Of a stretch of 64,000 nt of DNA, positions 39,398 through 48,556 are shown piece by piece (the stretch's first letter is position 1; the number at the start of each line of letters is the position of its first letter). Both the position numbers and the translations under genes were made by a program. The stretch is taken from positions 62,001 through 126,000 of the forward strand of contig CAVTHA010000010.1 in assembly GCA_963734435.1 (NCBI GenBank), in the 5' to 3' direction. Under the pieces are notes generated by a model. That model searched no databases, was not told the DNA's origin, and saw only the letters and a program-made list of their open reading frames with translations. The stretch comes from Bog-756 sp963734435. Its GTDB lineage: Bacteria; Actinomycetota; Acidimicrobiia; Acidimicrobiales; RAAP-2.

Positions 39398-40519
39398 ATG
39401 ACCCATACCCTCGAAGAGCTCATCCCCGATTACATCCAGGGCCTTCCCACCTACGTTCCCGGTAAGCCCGTCGAGGAGGTCGAGCAGGACCTCAAAATTC
39501 ACGCCGTCAAACTCGCGTCCAATGAAAATCCCCTCGGTCCTTCTCCCAAAGCCATGGAAGCCGCTCGCCGCGCTCTCGGCGAAGCCAACTGGTATCCCGA
39601 CGGCGGCAGCAAACGCCTCCGCGAGATTCTCGCCGCGCGCAATCACGTCCGCTTCGAAGAAGTCTTCGTAGGCCTCGGCTCCAGCGAAATCATCGACCTC
39701 GCCTCGCGCGTTCTTCTCCGCCCCGGCCTCGACGGCATCACCAGCGAAGGCTCCTTCGCCCTCTTTGCCATCGCCATTCGTGCCAGCGGCGGCCGCCTGA
39801 TTCAGACGCCAATGCGCAACTACACTTTCGATCTCGACGCCATCGCCGCTGCCGTCACACCGCAAACCCGCGTCATCTACATCGCCAATCCGAACAATCC
39901 CACGGGCACCGCCTTCGGCGCCGCCGAATTCTCCGCCTTCCTCAAGAAAGTTCCCGGCGACGTGCTCGTTGTCCTCGATGAAGCCTACCGCGAATACGCC
40001 GCCCGTCCCGATCTCCCCGAAGCGCTGAAACTCTTTCGCGAGTACAACAACATCCTCACTCTACGCACCTTCTCCAAAGTCTACGGCCTCGCAGGACTCC
40101 GCATCGGCTACGGCATCGGCCATCCCACCCTGGTCGCCGAAATGAACAAGCTCCGCACTCCCTTCAACGTCACCAGTGTTGGCCAGGCGGCCGCCCTCGC
40201 CGCGCTCGACGACCACGACCACGTCCGCCGCTCCGTCGAATCCAATCGCGTCGAACGCCAACGGCTCTTCGACGAACTCCGCAAACTCGGTCTCTCTCCC
40301 GTCCCCAGCGAAACCAATTTTCTTTTCGTCCCGGTCGGCCCAAACGCCAAACCCCTCTGCGACGAACTCCTCCGCGAAGGCGTGATCGTTCGCCCCATGG
40401 CCTGGATGGGTTTTCCGGACTCCATCCGCATTTCCGTCGGCTCTCCCGCCGAAAGCACCAAACTTCTGCACGCCCTCGCCTCCGCCCTCCCACGCCATCA
40501 CCAATCCTCGCTCGCCTAA
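39398..40519 (+). CDS. hisC: histidinol-phosphate aminotransferase
   Basis: 373 residues, intact. PLP enzyme of fold type I: KLASNENPLGPSPKAMEAAR, the PLP contact region VGLGSSEIIDLASRVLL, IYIANPNNPTGTAFG (Asn), VLDEAYREYA (Asp, Tyr) and TFSKVYGLAGLRIGYGIG with the Schiff-base Lys. C-terminal ETNFLFVPVG and SIRISVGSPAE (substrate Arg). It makes histidinol phosphate in histidine synthesis. No other his genes are in view, normal for acidobacteria where his genes may be scattered. This is the cleanest gene of the acidobacterial segment. Confidence 0.95.
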   Translation: MTHTLEELIPDYIQGLPTYVPGKPVEEVEQDLKIHAVKLASNENPLGPSPKAMEAARRALGEANWYPDGGSKRLREILAARNHVRFEEVFVGLGSSEIIDLASRVLLRPGLDGITSEGSFALFAIAIRASGGRLIQTPMRNYTFDLDAIAAAVTPQTRVIYIANPNNPTGTAFGAAEFSAFLKKVPGDVLVVLDEAYREYAARPDLPEALKLFREYNNILTLRTFSKVYGLAGLRIGYGIGHPTLVAEMNKLRTPFNVTSVGQAAALAALDDHDHVRRSVESNRVERQRLFDELRKLGLSPVPSETNFLFVPVGPNAKPLCDELLREGVIVRPMAWMGFPDSIRISVGSPAESTKLLHALASALPRHHQSSLA

Positions 40520-40793
40520 CGCCGCACCCCTACCGCCCGGTCTGCTCCCGACCGCATGGTCGCTCTGTCAGGCCCGTCTTCCCGAGCAAGCGGGGGATCG
40601 GCCTTCGATCCCACCGTCCCGCGCAATTTTTCTTTAGGGGGGCGAGCTGCAGTTCACGCCGAGCTTCGAGCGGCTTCGACATCCAACATCAGGGTAAAAT
40701 GGCTTCCGTCCCTGAGGAGTCCCTGCTCTCCTCTAGACTGACACGTGCATCCAGAGCTTTTACCCGATTCCCGCTCTCCCTCATCAAAGCCTT

Positions 40794-41198
40794 ATGCAGC
40801 CCGATCCCATTACCGACCTGCTCCTCGCCACTCCAAAACCATCGCCATCGTCGGTCTATCATCCTACTCGTTGCGTCCCTCCCACGAGGTGGCCTCCTAC
40901 CTCCAACGCGTCGGCTACCAAATCATTCCGGTCAATCCCAACGAATCTGAAATCCTCGGCCAGAATCGTATCCTCGCCTCCGCAAGACGTGCCGGTCCCG
41001 ATCGACATCGTCGATGTCTTCCGCCGCCCCCAATATGTCCCGGCCATCGCCGATTCCGCCATCGTTGTCCACGCCAAATGTCTGTGGCCGCAGCAGGGAA
41101 TTACGCATGCTCAGGCTGCAGCCAAAGCTCGCGCCGCCGGCGTCCTCGTTATCGAGACGCTTGCTGTTTGTCCAAACAACAAAAGGCGCCCCGTCTAG
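40794..41198 (+). CDS. CoA-binding domain protein (frameshifted)
   Basis: About 135 residues. After MQPDPITDLL the frame changes to KTIAIVGLSSYSLRPSHEVA and YLQRVGYQIIPVNPNESEIL, the Rossmann CoA-binding core, and again near 40980 to DVPVPIDIVDVFRRPQYVPA, KCLWPQQGITHAQAAAKARA. This is the stand-alone YccU-like family, which binds CoA but whose function is unknown. The last residues (ETLAVCPNNKRRPV) differ from the family end and could be out of frame. A hairpin with T run follows. Confidence 0.85.
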   Translation: MQPDPITDLLLATPKPSPSSVYHPTRCVPPTRWPPTSNASATKSFRSIPTNLKSSARIVSSPPQDVPVPIDIVDVFRRPQYVPAIADSAIVVHAKCLWPQQGITHAQAAAKARAAGVLVIETLAVCPNNKRRPV

Positions 41199-41216
41199 GC
41201 GCCGGTTCTTTTTCTT
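41181..41216 (+). terminator. intrinsic terminator after the CoA-binding protein
   Basis: AAAAGGCGCC and GGCGCCGGTTCTTTTT flank a short loop (CCGTCTA); the two GGCGCC palindromes can pair as a 6-bp stem extended by A/T pairs, followed by a T-rich run. The gene's TAG stop lies in the loop region. Confidence 0.65.
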
Positions 41217-41302
41217 GTGTCGTGGTCGATGTTTAGATCGGCCAGCTTTTTCTTTCGTCTTGAAGATCTGATCGCGGATAATCTGCTGATCCCTCTCTTC
41301 TC

Positions 41303-42196
41303 CTAAAACCCAAACACTTGCAAATTCCTCTTCCCCGGCAACACCACCGCCAAAATCTTCCTCGTCTGCTCGACAGCCGAGATCCCGCACCGCCAATCGA
41401 TGCAGCAACTGCCGCGGCTCCGCCGGCTCACCGGCACCACCTGCCCTCTTGAAACGCCGACTAGTTGCGGCACCCGAAACGTCACCAGATCGGCGGACTT
41501 TTTCTCCACCGTCCGTTTCACATAAATCTCCGTCTCCTCCGCGTTCCACTGCACCACTCCCAATCCCACGCGCATTCCTCACAACACGGTCCGGCTTCTC
41601 CAAATCTCGAATCTCCAAAACCTCGCGATCCAGAAAGTACGCCGCCTTCGTTCCCGTCGGTGAAACCGAAAGGCCACCATAATATCCGTCCAGCGTCGCC
41701 AACTCCTTGTTATCTTGCGACAGCAAATCCAGCCGCTGCATCCGCGGCGGCCCTTCCATGTTCCGATCGCGCTCAATCGCAATCGCCGCGTTGCTCCCTG
41801 GTACCCGCACCGCCCCTGCGAAGGTTCGCCCCTCAAACACCTTCGTCGCCGGCCCGCCCCCGATATACAAATACTTCATCGAAAACAATTCTCTCGCCTG
41901 CTCATCCGTCAAATACACCAGCGTTCCGTTATCCCGCAGCCACATCGGCCGTGCTCCGCCTCCGGGATCAGCGGGTCTGGCCCCGATCGGATGCAACTCC
42001 CGCCCCGAGTCATCCAGCAGCAGCAGAGATCGTACATCGTCGTGATGCTCATCCTCCGGATCGACCGTCGTCGTGAACAACTGCACCGCCACAATATGCC
42101 CGTTTGGCGACGAGGTAAACGACTCCACCTGGTAGGTGAACGGTTTATCCCCGAGCAAGACCAACTGAGCCAAGGAAAACACAAAAAAAAAAACAT
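41303..42196 (-). CDS. beta-propeller (PD40/TolB-like) protein, 5' end at the right junction
   Basis: About 297 residues in two frames (change near 41575). It starts, after a long T run, FSLAQLVLLGDKPFTYQVES, then YLYIGGGPATKVFEGRTFAG, RMQRLDLLSQDNKELATLDG, YYGGLSVSPTGTKAAYFLDR and EVLEIRDLEKPD, the repeated strand pattern of a propeller, ending RKILAVVLPGKRNLQVFGF. Protein or sugar binding is possible; the role is unknown. The N-terminus is doubtful: an ATG at 42196 precedes 11 T bases whose count decides the frame, and the true signal peptide may be lost at the junction. Confidence 0.6.
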
Positions 42197-42205
42197 AGCC
42201 GTCAC
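42185..42205. other. right junction between acidobacterial and actinobacterial DNA
   Basis: An 11-base A run (plus strand) with a CATAGCC separates the propeller gene from the truncated Tat lipoprotein, both on the minus strand. Composition and codon use change here. A homopolymer at the join would favour mis-joining during assembly. Confidence 0.65.
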
Positions 42206-42326
42206 CGTGGATTGGGAGGCGGACCTACCGCACCCCGCCAGAAGGGCGGCCCCCGAGGGCGGCGGCGAGAAACTGCCGACGACTGAGGCTGTGCCGCCCC
42301 ACTTCGATGGCCGATCGGCGTCCCAC
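42200..42326 (-). pseudogene. Tat-exported lipoprotein, N-terminal ~40 residues only
   Basis: GTG 42326 has a GGGAG ribosome site 4 bases upstream. The N-terminus reads GRHSLSRRQFLAAALGG with a twin-arginine motif; dropping one G from the run at about 42258-42262 gives LGAALLAGCGRSASQSTVTA, a lipobox with the lipid-carrying Cys. The gene then meets the junction and its mature part is missing from the window. Many such proteins are substrate-binding lipoproteins, but nothing more can be said. Type given as pseudogene because it is cut, probably by the join. Confidence 0.7.
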
Positions 42327-42464
42327 CACGCTCCCTTTCCGTCGCTGGACCACGGTAGCCAATCGGTGCGTCACTCCGCCCGTCGTTGGCACGACCGCGG
42401 GGCTCCGTCAGCTCGGCCCCCGATCGGCCTGCGGCACCGCCCGACGAAAGGTACGGTGACTGGC

Positions 42465-42840
42465 ATGGATTGGCCACGGTGGGGACGGCGCTGGAGACTG
42501 CCCTCGGACCGGATGGCGACTTTCCCTCGCTGTTCGCCCCGGGCGCCCTGTTCAGTGATCCGGTCAACGAGCCGACGACCGACCTCGCCGCCATCGAGGA
42601 GATGACCAAACATCGTTCCCCGACTGGCGACAGGAGATCACCGCGGTCCACGGGGACTCGACCGGCGGCGCCTTCGAGTGGATCGGACGGGGGACGCTCG
42701 GAGGGACTGTTCCCATCGAGATCCACGGCTGCACCGCGGTCGATGTGGATGGCGACGGCCTGGTCACGCGGTGGCGCGACTACTTCGATCTCAAGGAGAT
42801 CGACGCCCAGCTCACGCCCCCGACCGAAACGGCCGGGTGA
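42465..42840 (+). CDS. SnoaL/NTF2-like protein (frameshifted)
   Basis: About 125 residues. GDFPSLFAPGALFSDPVNEP with TDLAAIEEMTK is the family's first helix and strand, and after a frame change near 42612 the sequence continues FPDWRQEITAVHGDSTGGAF, EWIGRGTLGGTVPIEIHGCT and VTRWRDYFDLKEIDAQL, typical of SnoaL-like limonene-epoxide-hydrolase/ketosteroid-isomerase-fold proteins. The ATG at 42465 is one base out of frame with the homology, so a third error or a GTG at 42479 is possible. Small-molecule binding or isomerisation; substrate unknown. Confidence 0.75.
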
Positions 42841-43476
42841 TCACTTGAGCAGGTGGAGGAGATCTTCCATCTTGGCGAACGTCACGTCCGCGCCGTGCAG
42901 CCTCTCCGGCGGCGTGAGCCCGACATATCCGTAGACGGTCATGCCGGCGGCTCGCGCCGTGGCGACTCCGTTCGGGCTGTCCTCAACGACCACGCACCGA
43001 GAAGGCTGCACCCCCATCGCTGAGGCCGCGTAGAGGAACAGGTCGGGGGCCGGTTTCCCGTGAGCGACCTGTTCGGCACTGAAGGCCCGATCCGTGAAGT
43101 AGTCGAGGAGCTTGACCTGGGCAAGAGACCGAACGATCCGTTCTTGACTGCCCGACGATGCCAGGCAGAACGGCAGCTCCAGGTGGTCGAGCACCGACCG
43201 GATGCCGGGGACGGCCCGCAGGTCGTGGGCGTAGGACTCGAACAGGCGCTGGTGGTACGTCTCATCGAAGTGAGCCGGAAGCTCGCGGCCCGAACGCTCC
43301 GTGACCATGGCGTGGACGCTCGCCAGCGTCCCGCCCATGTAGGTCTGTAGGCACTCCTGGAGGCTCGTGGGGTGGCCGTGCTCGGTCAGCAACTCAGACA
43401 GCACCCGATTCGCCAGCAGCTCACTGTCCACGACGACGCCGTCGTTGTCGAAAATCACCAACTGACTGGAGGCCAT
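42841..43476 (-). CDS. HAD-superfamily phosphatase (beta-phosphoglucomutase-like)
   Basis: 211 residues, intact. QLVIFDNDGVVVDSELLANR is motif I with the nucleophile Asp, CLASSGSQERI motif II, AHGKPAPDLFLYAASAMGV motif III Lys and CVVVEDSPNGVATARAAGM motif IV. The cap domain is helical, so a sugar-phosphate phosphatase is likely. I start at ATG 43476 because GAGGAAGC stands 3-5 bases upstream; a longer frame to 43527 lacks family similarity. Convergent with the SnoaL-like gene, stops adjacent. Confidence 0.92.
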   Translation of the reverse strand: MASSQLVIFDNDGVVVDSELLANRVLSELLTEHGHPTSLQECLQTYMGGTLASVHAMVTERSGRELPAHFDETYHQRLFESYAHDLRAVPGIRSVLDHLELPFCLASSGSQERIVRSLAQVKLLDYFTDRAFSAEQVAHGKPAPDLFLYAASAMGVQPSRCVVVEDSPNGVATARAAGMTVYGYVGLTPPERLHGADVTFAKMEDLLHLLK

Positions 43477-43688
43477 GTGCTTCCTCGGGAAGACCAAACG
43501 GGCAGGCCGGACGTCGCCTCGGCCCACTTCCGCCCCTTCCTAGCGTACGTCGCCGGCTCCGAGAGCGATGCCCCGACCGGTAGTTGTTCAGGTCGGCGTC
43601 TCACGGTCCGATGACATCGGGGTGCGGCCCACGCGGGATCACCGCGCCCCAAGCGGGCGCCGTCCCTGGATCGGCCAGGATGGTTGAC

Positions 43689-45080
43689 ATGACGGACATC
43701 CCCTTGCTCGTCACCTCGTCGGTGACCGGCGGTCGCCACGATCTGGTGGCCACCCGGGCCGAACGACGGGCCCAGGGCAAACAGGGCCGGGCCCGGGTCC
43801 CGAGAGGCGGCATCGGCGCCTGGTCCGGGGCTTCCCGGCGCCAAGACCCCCTGCAGACGATCCTGGCCCAGAACGCCATCCGGGTGCCCGAGCTCGTCCC
43901 CCTTCGGCACCACCGCATGGCCGCCTCGGCGTGGAACTACTACCGGGGAGCGGCGGCGGTGATGGCGAGCGACCTCGGCTCCCAGCCGGACAGCGGGCTG
44001 GACGTGCAGCTCTGCGGTGATGCCCATGTTCTCAATTTCGGCCTCTGGGCCACCCCGGAGCGAAATCTCTTCTTCGACTTGCGCGACTTCGACGAGACGT
44101 TGCCCGGTCCCTTCGAGTGGGACCTGAAGCGCCTCGCCACCAGTCTGGTGGTGGCCGCCCGCGAGAACGGGGTCAGGGCCGGTCGCCCCGACCAGGCGGT
44201 GGCGGCGGCCCTGCAGGCGTACCGCGGACGCATGCGCAGGTATGCCCGGTCGAACGAGCTGGACATCTGGTACGACGGCATGCACGTGGACAGCTTGCTC
44301 TCCTACTTCGAACCGGCGGACCGAGGCCGGGTCTCGATCCATATCGAAAAGAAGAAGAAGCACCGTACCCATCTGGGCGCCTATGCCAAGCTCACCACCA
44401 TGGCCCATGGCCGGCCGAGGATCACCGAGGATCCACCTCTACGGGTCACCGTCGGCGACGCCGAGCAGAGCGAGCTGGTGGACACCCTGCTCGCCGAGTA
44501 CCGCCTGACCCTCCAGCCGGACCGTCGGAGACTGTTCGACCGGTTCACCGAGGCGGACATCGTCCGCCAGGTGGTGGGGGTGGGCAGCGTCGGTATGCAG
44601 GTCTACCTGGTGCTCTTCGTTGGTCGCAGCGGTACCGACCCGTTATTCCTCCAGGTCAAGCAAGCCGGGCCCTCGGTATACGAGTCGAGCGAACGCCGCA
44701 GCGCGCACGCAAACCACGGTGAACGGGTGATCCACGGCAAGAGGACGGTCCAGAGCGCGACCGACATCTTCGTGGGCTGGGGATCACTCAACGGAAAGGA
44801 CTACTACGTCAGACAGTTCCGGGACATGAAGATCGTCCCGACCATCGAGCTCATCAGCCCCGTACTCATCGAGTTCGCCACGGCCTGCGGCGAGACTCTG
44901 GCCCGGGCGCATGCCCGGTCAGGGGACCCGGTGGCCATCGATGGCTATCTGGGCAAGAGCGGTGCGTTCGACCGATCCATCGCCCAGTTCGCCCGCCGGT
45001 ACGCCGACCAGAACGAACGCGACCATGCCCAGCTGGTTGAAGCCATCGCCGGCGGGGCGGTCGAGACCGGTCGCCAGTGA
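43689..45080 (+). CDS. DUF2252 domain protein
   Basis: 463 residues, intact. LCGDAHVLNFGLWATPERN and FFDLRDFDETLPGPFEWDLK are the family hallmark and recall the catalytic and metal loops of kinase-like (APH/PKL) folds; LFLQVKQAGPSVYE, GKRTVQSATDIFVGWGS and YYVRQFRDMKIVP follow. The N-terminal YYRGAAAVMASDL is the expected helix. An AGGA site lies 8 bases before ATG 43689. Function is unknown; an atypical kinase or antibiotic/small-molecule phosphotransferase is suggested only by the fold. Divergent from the HAD gene. Confidence 0.88.
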   Translation: MTDIPLLVTSSVTGGRHDLVATRAERRAQGKQGRARVPRGGIGAWSGASRRQDPLQTILAQNAIRVPELVPLRHHRMAASAWNYYRGAAAVMASDLGSQPDSGLDVQLCGDAHVLNFGLWATPERNLFFDLRDFDETLPGPFEWDLKRLATSLVVAARENGVRAGRPDQAVAAALQAYRGRMRRYARSNELDIWYDGMHVDSLLSYFEPADRGRVSIHIEKKKKHRTHLGAYAKLTTMAHGRPRITEDPPLRVTVGDAEQSELVDTLLAEYRLTLQPDRRRLFDRFTEADIVRQVVGVGSVGMQVYLVLFVGRSGTDPLFLQVKQAGPSVYESSERRSAHANHGERVIHGKRTVQSATDIFVGWGSLNGKDYYVRQFRDMKIVPTIELISPVLIEFATACGETLARAHARSGDPVAIDGYLGKSGAFDRSIAQFARRYADQNERDHAQLVEAIAGGAVETGRQ

Positions 45081-45105
45081 GCTCGTCCGGAGGTCCGGCG
45101 ACTTC

Positions 45106-46105
45106 CTAGGAGACCTTGAGGGATGGGACCACCTCGGCCATGAACCGGCGCAGGGTCTCGTCGCCGGGGAAGTCGCGCAGCCACAGGATGAGGCCCCGGC
45201 AGCCGGCGTCCATGAAGGCCTGGGTCTTCTCGATCACCTGGTCGACCGTGCCGACCAGGTTGTCGGCCAGGTACCGCTCGGTCGGCACGCCGTCCCAGAG
45301 GTTCCCGCCGCCCTCGGACTCGCACCAGGCCAGGGTGTCGGCCTCGGTGTCGAACAGCCGGCAGTCGGGTCCGTGGGTCCGGTTGATCTCCTCGAAGGGC
45401 CGGCCGACCTCCTCGCAGTACTGGGCCAGCAGGCCCGACTTGCGCTCGAAGGCCTCGAGGCTCACCTGCCAGTTGGTGAGGTCGGCCCGCCGGGCGGCGA
45501 TGCGCAGGTTGACCTTCTCGCCGCCCCCGCCCACCAGGACGGGCGGCAGCTGCTGGACCGGCTTGGGATCGCAGTAGGCACCGTCGAAGTGCAGATGGTC
45601 GCCGTCGAAGGTGACCGTCTCCTCGGTCCACAGCCGCCGGACCACCTCGAGGGTCTCGTCGAGGACGGCCAGCCGCTCCGGGTTGGACAGGTACTCGTAG
45701 CCGTAGGAGTGGTACTCCTCGTGGAACCAGCCCGCCCCGAGCCCGAGGATGAGCCGGCCCCCCGAGTAGACGTCGATGCAGGCCGCCTCCTTGGCCAGCA
45801 GGCCGGCGTTGCGGTACGAGGCGCAGGTCACCAGCTGACCCAGGCCCACACGCTGGTGGTCTGCTGGGACAGCGCCGCCAGCATGGTGAAGGCCTCGAAC
45901 ACGTGGGTCGGCTCGCGCCGGGGCACCGTCTCGACGTGGTCGTAGACCCACAGGTGGTCGTAGCCGAGCGACTCGGCCAGCCGGGCCAGCTCCACCGACC
46001 GGGCCCAGGCGTCGGGTCCGCTCCACCCCGTGTACTCGAGCTTCCAGCCCTGGGGGACGAAGACCCCGATCTCGAGGCGACCGCCATCGCCGGCCGGTCG
46101 CTCAC
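45106..46105 (-). CDS. LLM-class F420-dependent oxidoreductase (frameshifted)
   Basis: About 330 residues. In the first frame LEIGVFVPQGWKLEYTGWSG, LAESLGYDHLWVYDHVETVP and HVFEAFTMLAALSQQTT; after a change near 45850, LVTCASYRNAGLLAKEAACI, DVYSGGRLILGLGAGWFHEE and LPPVLVGGGGEKVNLRIAAR. This is the TIGR03560-type F420 subgroup. The GTG at 46105 overlaps the stop of the VOC gene (GTGA), and a second frame change falls near 46090. Last gene of a three-gene operon with the VOC protein and zinc dehydrogenase. Confidence 0.87.
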
Positions 46106-46552
46106 GCGGCGAACTCCCACCACTGGACCTCGCACATCATGGGCAGCAGGTACTGGACGTAGAGCGAGTGGATCTTGACCACCTTCTGGTCGTCCGCGTG
46201 CAGGTCGATGAGGTCGACCCGGTCGTCGTGCTCCCGGAAGGCCTCGGCCCGGTCCTGCACCCCCTGCAGCTCCTCCAGCGATCCCACCGAGAACCCGAAG
46301 TGGTCCATCCGCGGGCAGCGCATCGGGTCGTCCTCGGCGATGAGGAAGATGAACTGGTCCCAGTGCACGCACGACAGGATGAGGCGCCGACGGTCCTCGG
46401 TCATGACCTCGATCTCGTCGAAGCCGAAGACCTCGCTCCAGAAGCGGCAGATGTCGGCCCGGTTGCGTCTCGTCGAGCAGGTCGGCGGGGAGGCTCATGG
46501 CCACGTGGTTGAAGCGCGGGTTGCCGGTCGGGTAGTAGGGGTGGGCCATCAT
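46102..46552 (-). CDS. VOC-family (glyoxalase/dioxygenase fold) protein (one frameshift)
   Basis: About 150 residues. HPYYPTGNPRFNHVAMSLPA has the first metal-site His and VHWDQFIFLIAEDDPMRCPR plus MDHFGFSVGSLEELQGVQDR the second; VQYLLPMMCEVQWWEF ends the second beta-alpha-beta unit. The frame changes near 46465. ATG 46552 overlaps the stop of the zinc dehydrogenase and follows GGGAGGTC. Metal-dependent isomerase, lyase or ring-cleaving dioxygenase are all possible. Operon with the flanking oxidoreductases. Confidence 0.78.
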
Positions 46553-47640
46553 GACCTCCCGGTGGTGGCCGGGGCCGCAACGGCGCCCTCGGACAGCCGG
46601 GGCACCACCATCACCTTGCCGGCGAAGCGGCCCTCGGCCAGGCCGACCAGGGCGTCGGAGATGCCCGTCGAGGGGCACGTCCTCCGCCTCGATCAGCAGG
46701 TCGTTCGGGAAGCCGTCGGAGGCCAGCAGTTCGAGCGCCCGCTCGAACCCGCCCTTGTCGTAGATGAACGAGCCCACCACGTGCAGCTCGTTGAGGATGA
46801 AGCGGTTGGGGTCGAAGGCCGGATGCTCGATGCCCGCGCCCACCAGCGCCAGGGTGCCGCCCCGGCGCAGCTGGTGGAACCCGATCTCCATGGCCTCCTT
46901 CTTGCCCGAGCACTCGAGCACGACGTGGACGGCCCGCTCCGAGATCCGCTCGGGCTCCCAGGGCGGGAACTTCTCGAGGTCGGCGGGATCGAGGACCACG
47001 TCGGCCCCGAGGTCCTCGGCCAGCTGCTTGCGCCGCTCCCCGGGTTCGACGGCGGTGATCGGCCCGATGCCGCGGGCCACCAGGGCGGCGATGGAGAGCG
47101 CCCCGATGGGTCCGGCCCCGATCACCATCACGCTGTCGCCCGGGGCCACGCCCGAGCGGGTGATCCCGTGGAGCGCCACGGCCAGCGGCTCGGCCAGCGC
47201 CGCGTGGCGGGCCGACAGGCCCGGCGGCAGCCGGAGCAGGGCCGCCGCCCGCACCAGCAGGTAGCGGGCGAAGGCCCCGTCGTGGCCGTCGATGATGGAT
47301 CCTTGGCGGTTCTCGCACTGCGAGGGCTTCCCCTCGAGGCAGCGCCGGCACCGCCCGCACTTGGGTGAGGTGCCGCCGACCACCGTCTCGCCGATCTCCC
47401 AGCCGTCCACACCCTCGCCCAGGGCGGCGATGGCGCCGGTGAACTCGTGGCCGGCCACCAGGCCCGGTTGTCGCCCCAGCCGTCGAGCAGCATGTGGATG
47501 TCGGATCCGCAGATGCCGCAGTGGTCGACCTCGACCAGCACCTCGCCGGGGCCGGGGCGGGGCACCGGCCGCTCCTCGACCACCACCTCGCCCGGCCGCC
47601 GGTAGACCGCGGCCGGCATCACCTCGGGCAGAACGCCCAT
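46549..47640 (-). CDS. zinc-dependent MDR alcohol/polyol dehydrogenase (frameshifted)
   Basis: About 363 residues. VDHCGICGSDIHMLLDGWGD and GHEFTGAIAALGEGVDGWEI supply the catalytic zinc ligands; CGRCRRCLEGKPSQCENRQG has the four Cys of the structural zinc; VMVIGAGPIGALSIAALVAR is the NAD(P) Rossmann loop. Frame changes near 47465 and 46670; the end reads EGRFAGKVMVVPRLSEGAVA. Similar to threonine, sorbitol or secondary-alcohol dehydrogenases. First gene of the operon with VOC and LLM proteins. Confidence 0.9.
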
Positions 47641-47752
47641 GACGTCACCTCCCCCGTCCGGCCGGCCGGGGCTTCCGGCGGCTGACCCACGTGTGACACG
47701 GGCGTCACTCTATGCCAGCCGGGTGGCGCCGGCGAAAGCCGGCCGCCGATGA

Positions 47753-48220
47753 TCAGGCCCGCGGGCCACCCGGTGCGACGAGCTCGATGGCGTTCCCGTC
47801 CGGGTCACACAGCTGCAGGGAGGGATTCCCGTTCTCGAGCACCACTCCGTCATGGCGGACGCCCATGGCGCTCAGGTGGTCGGCCCACGCACGGAGAGCA
47901 CTGCCGTCCGGCACTGCGAACGCAAGATGATCGAGGCCCCCCTGACCACCGGTCATCTGCCTGCCTTCCGCTCCACTTCCGTTCCCCGAGTTGGTGTCGC
48001 AGTCCGCTGACGTGAGCACGACGACCACCCGGGCCCCGCGGTGCCGGAGGGCGATGTATCCGGCACTTTCATCTTCTGCTTGCGGCTCGAGACCGAGCGC
48101 CGCCGTGTACCACCGGGCACTAGCTCGCAAATCCGACACCAACAGCTGCACGTGCGAGAGCCCGGTGATGGGCGCAGACAGCGGCGGTCCGTCGGCGGTC
48201 ACCGGCCACACCATAGCCAC
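47753..48220 (-). CDS. VOC-family protein (glyoxalase/bleomycin resistance-like)
   Basis: 155 residues, intact. PITGLSHVQLLVSDLRASAR with YTAALGLEPQAEDESAG and GGLDHLAFAVPDGSALRAWA show the two beta-alpha-beta-beta-beta modules; metal ligands are probably the His in GLSHV, the His in LDHLAF and the Glu in GNAIELVAPG. NPSLQLCDPDGNAIELVA is the standard VOC end. GTG 48220 or ATG 48214 can start it. Not clearly linked to the operon downstream, 112 bases away. Confidence 0.85.
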   Translation of the reverse strand: MAMVWPVTADGPPLSAPITGLSHVQLLVSDLRASARWYTAALGLEPQAEDESAGYIALRHRGARVVVVLTSADCDTNSGNGSGAEGRQMTGGQGGLDHLAFAVPDGSALRAWADHLSAMGVRHDGVVLENGNPSLQLCDPDGNAIELVAPGGPRA

Positions 48221-48556
48221 CTGGTTCGGGAGATCCCCTTTGTCAGAATTGGCGACAAACCAGGGGTGCCGCCCTGGCGACGGTATCGGTCGGCCGCGGA
48301 GCAGTCCGGCACGGAAACGTCAAGAAGCACCAGAAGATCCCGAACCAGTCGAGGGGAACGCTGACGCCAACCCCGTCGTGAGGGTGGCGGCGTCGCACCG
48401 TAGGAGTGCGGCTCGCGCCCTTGCGAGGGTCTGGCGGACGCCATTCCGGATCTGGCCGACCAAGGGTTCGGTACGGCATCAAGTACAGAGGTAGATCGGC
48501 CTGCCCGCCATCAGCTGCGCCGAATCATGACCGCGGCGCAGCGGTAGGGTTCGGAG
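48221..48556. other. intergenic region before the YbjQ-like operon, no gene seen
   Basis: 336 bases with no frame of protein character on either strand and no tRNA-like cloverleaf that I can see. It lies between a minus-strand VOC gene and the plus-strand YbjQ-like operon, so it must carry promoters in both directions. No clear -35/-10 pair stands out. Confidence 0.5.

Noticed and set aside
35150..42200. Genomic island or integrative element
   Set aside because: No integrase, transposase, tRNA gene, inverted repeat or duplicated target at either edge, and the content is housekeeping genes.
44945..47458. 837-residue minus-strand frame as a fusion of dehydrogenase, VOC and LLM proteins
   Set aside because: It joins only by frame errors; each gene has its own stop and start overlap (TGATG or GTGA) and standard family length.
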